From contig JAPQWV010000308.1 of assembly GCA_027422505.1 (NCBI GenBank), positions 558,001 to 622,000 on the forward strand: DNA of 64,000 nt. The letters are read 5' to 3'. Shown piece by piece: positions 62,221 through 64,000 of the stretch. A model generated the notes under the pieces. That model was not told the DNA's origin, made no database searches, and saw only the letters and a list, made by a program, of their open reading frames with translations. The DNA comes from Craterostigma plantagineum (taxonomy: Eukaryota > Streptophyta > Magnoliopsida > Lamiales > Linderniaceae). Numbering within the stretch: the stretch's first letter is position 1; every line of letters begins with the position of its first letter. The translations under genes were made by a program, and so were the position numbers.

Positions 62221-62480
62221 TTTTTTTTTTTCGAAACGATAGCTTGCATTAATAACCAGATACAGGGCTAAATACCCCAAGGGTCTCACCGATACATCGT
62301 CAATCAGGAGAACAAAGGCTCACAAAGGAGCACCAAACACTCCCACAAGGGGAACAAACACTCCCACATAGGGAGAAAAGGGTCCACAAGGGACAGAAAA
62401 CCGACAGAAAACAGAACACCATTATCTACGACCAAGAACTAAAGAACTTATAACAGAAAAAGCGATTAGGCTAAATCTAC
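62221..62480 (-). mobile_element. Truncated LINE 3' end, minus strand, related to copy at 34750-34996
   Basis: Poly-T at 62219-62232 is the A-tail of a minus-strand insertion. Read on the minus strand the body matches the other copy along TTTTTCTGTTATAAGTTCTT, TCTGTCGGTTTT, TGTCCCTTGT, TGGGAGTGTT and GACGATGTATCGGTGAGACC. No coding sequence. A clear target duplication was not found. Confidence 0.65.
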
Positions 62481-63156
62481 GATACTGCAAGCTTTTTATT
62501 TGACATCGAACTCGAACCTTAAATGAGTTTTCCGAACGTTAAATGGGTTTTTCCAGCTCGTCTACGCCCTTTGGTCTATTTGTTTTAATTAAGGTAAATA
62601 ATATTCTAAACTGAATAGAAGGGCCAAATTCCAGTTCATTTATCAATTGATTTCATCACAAAAGTATTGATTTTTGTAGATAATGAAGTTCTTGTTATTT
62701 TCCTTCATCGGTGATTAGGTAAAGAATAAATCTTTTTTGGTTAAACCGCGAAGTGAATTAATCAATAACCAATGAAGTAGATGAAAAGCGCGTAAGTTGA
62801 CTTTACGTTTTCACATTTCAGCTTCTTCTTTTCAGTTTCTGAAATATACTTAATAAACAAATATACATATACACACAATATATGAGATGAAAAATCTAAT
62901 TTTACTCTGTTAATTCTAGAAATATAACAATTTATCGTCTACGCAACTCTCAAGGATCGCATCCATCTGAATTTCCAACAGGTGTTATGTTGTGATTTAT
63001 CTTGATTTTTTGTCAGTTCGTATGCTTTTGCAATGATTATTGATGATTATGAAAAGAAAATATGTAGATCTTGATCGTCTCACCTGATTGATCTCAGGAA
63101 AAGCAAAGCAAGCTTCGATTTGTTGAGCTGAAGTGTTTAATTTGATCCGATAAAAG

Positions 63157-63808
63157 ATGATCGGTCGGCTTTTCGGTAAACCTAAGCAAGAGGTTAATGC
63201 GCTCACCTCCATCGAGAAGTTGAACGAGGTATAATTTTTCGTCGTTTATTCTACAATCGTTACACTCGCTAATTGGGCCTCCTTTGATTCCTTTCTATTT
63301 TGGGTTATTACATGTTATCGATGCAAAGAGATTCTTTTGTTTGATGCTGCCTTCGTGAACTCTCTAATGGATTCATTGTCGTTTTTGTGGAAAAGGGGGA
63401 CTGATGTTTTAGTACCTTGTTACCTGCACTATTCCATGGAATGGAAACTTCTGTATTTGTGGGACATGGGATGATTGCAATTCCCCTGAAGATTGATTGC
63501 ATTGCAGGCTTCTCTGTGTTTCCCAAGTTTAATAATTTATCTTCGATATGCAATTTGGGGGTTACATCGTTACTTCTTCTGTTGACCTGGCGTCATTCGT
63601 ATTATAGGAAGTCTGGCAGATTTCATCTTATATTATCACACAAAACGCACTTCCTTCGAGGTTGCATATGATCGAAGTAGGCATTGACTTTGAAATTTGA
63701 AATTGCAGACGCTTGAAATGCTCGAGAAAAAGGAGGGCGTGCTTCAAAAGAAGGTCTCTGTCGAGCTTGAGAAGGCAAAATCATATACAAAAGCAAAGAA
63801 CAAGAGAG
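63157..63808 (+). CDS. VPS32: ESCRT-III subunit SNF7/VPS32 (CHMP4), 5' part
   Basis: Two coding exons are in the window: 63157-63228 (MIGRLFGKPKQEVNALTSIE, then KLNE) and 63709-63808 (TLEMLEKKEGVLQKKVSVEL, EKAKSYTKAKNKR), ending in a GTATGG donor; the rest lies beyond the right edge. SNF7 is the main filament-forming ESCRT-III subunit that drives inward budding and scission at multivesicular endosomes. The N-terminal basic membrane-binding segment and start of helix 1 are visible. The sequence matches plant VPS32 closely. Confidence 0.93.
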
Positions 63809-64000
63809 GTATGGTTCGTTTCTCATGCTAAAAATGAAAGCTCTTTGTGTTTTTTTTTTGGTCAAGTCTGCTGACTAGTTTGAGCTCAAACTTTCAGTAT
63901 GTGTGATTGTGATCGATTAAGATATAAGTTCCAGCTATAATTTTTTTGTTCGGAACAATTGTCGCTCGGCTTCCATTCATGTTAGAAACCTAAACTGATT

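Larger units (their letters stand above)
61553..63156. other. Intergenic region between eS30 and SNF7
   Basis: 1.6 kb without a protein gene. Holds the eS30 3' UTR, a nested inverted repeat (61944-62198), a LINE fragment on the minus strand (62221-62480) and, from about 62950, the SNF7 leader and first intron area. Confidence 0.6.

Overview
The window is nuclear DNA of a flowering plant, most probably a eudicot. The protein genes have many short GT-AG introns, most matching one-to-one with known Arabidopsis proteins (ARF-GEF BIG, EPSP synthase, mitochondrial GCP1/Kae1, pectin methylesterase, CoA carrier, ATP synthase subunit g, asparaginyl-tRNA synthetase, eS30, SNF7/VPS32). The gaps between genes are AT-rich and full of plant-type transposons (MULE, hAT, LINE, foldback elements). 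I cannot name the species. Exon boundaries were read by eye from splice sites and reading phase; for each gene given a complete exon list the exon lengths sum to a whole number of codons.

Layout. 0-23 kb is a dense gene island, almost all on the minus strand: start of a cyclophilin (CYP18-1 type, runs off the left edge), a Vms1/ANKZF1-like ribosome-quality-control hydrolase (961-4550), a large Sec7 ARF-GEF of the BIG family (5181-12130), a tRNA-Lys(CUU) and a glycosyltransferase-like gene on the plus strand (12443-15529), plastid EPSP synthase (15906-19138) and mitochondrial tRNA t6A synthase GCP1 (19823-22795). About 22.85-29.6 kb is a Mutator-like element of the Kaonashi type: an apparently intact ULP1-like (C48) protease gene on the plus strand facing a mudrA-type transposase on the minus strand that carries one internal stop codon. 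29.6-36.4 kb holds one small secreted cysteine-rich peptide gene and several non-autonomous transposons (hAT-like, foldback, LINE). A two-exon pectin methylesterase lies at 36493-38426. 38.4-46.6 kb contains a foldback element and then a tandem array built from exons of a divergent papain-like protein, including an 81-bp repeat in which each full unit has splice-site-like borders. 47-64 kb is again genic: a six-exon protein with a weak cystatin resemblance, a stray exon of a GOS12-type SNARE, a mitochondrial CoA carrier, a HAD phosphatase, ATP synthase subunit g, a tandem pair of cytosolic asparaginyl-tRNA synthetase genes (the second broken), ribosomal protein eS30, and the first exons of SNF7/VPS32 at the right edge.

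Most genes are housekeeping (translation, tRNA modification, vesicle traffic, shikimate pathway, respiration) and need not act together. From memory, neighbours here map to two Arabidopsis neighbourhoods (VMS1-like/CYP18-1/BIG3 near At1g019xx, and EPSPS/GCP1/PME/GOS12 near At2g452-453xx), so the window looks like conserved gene blocks joined and then expanded by transposons. The most unusual parts are the papain-like exon array with its mini-exon-like repeats (40.9-46.5 kb), the ULP1-bearing MULE, and the duplicated asparaginyl-tRNA synthetase locus, where an empty-site comparison dates a hAT insertion.
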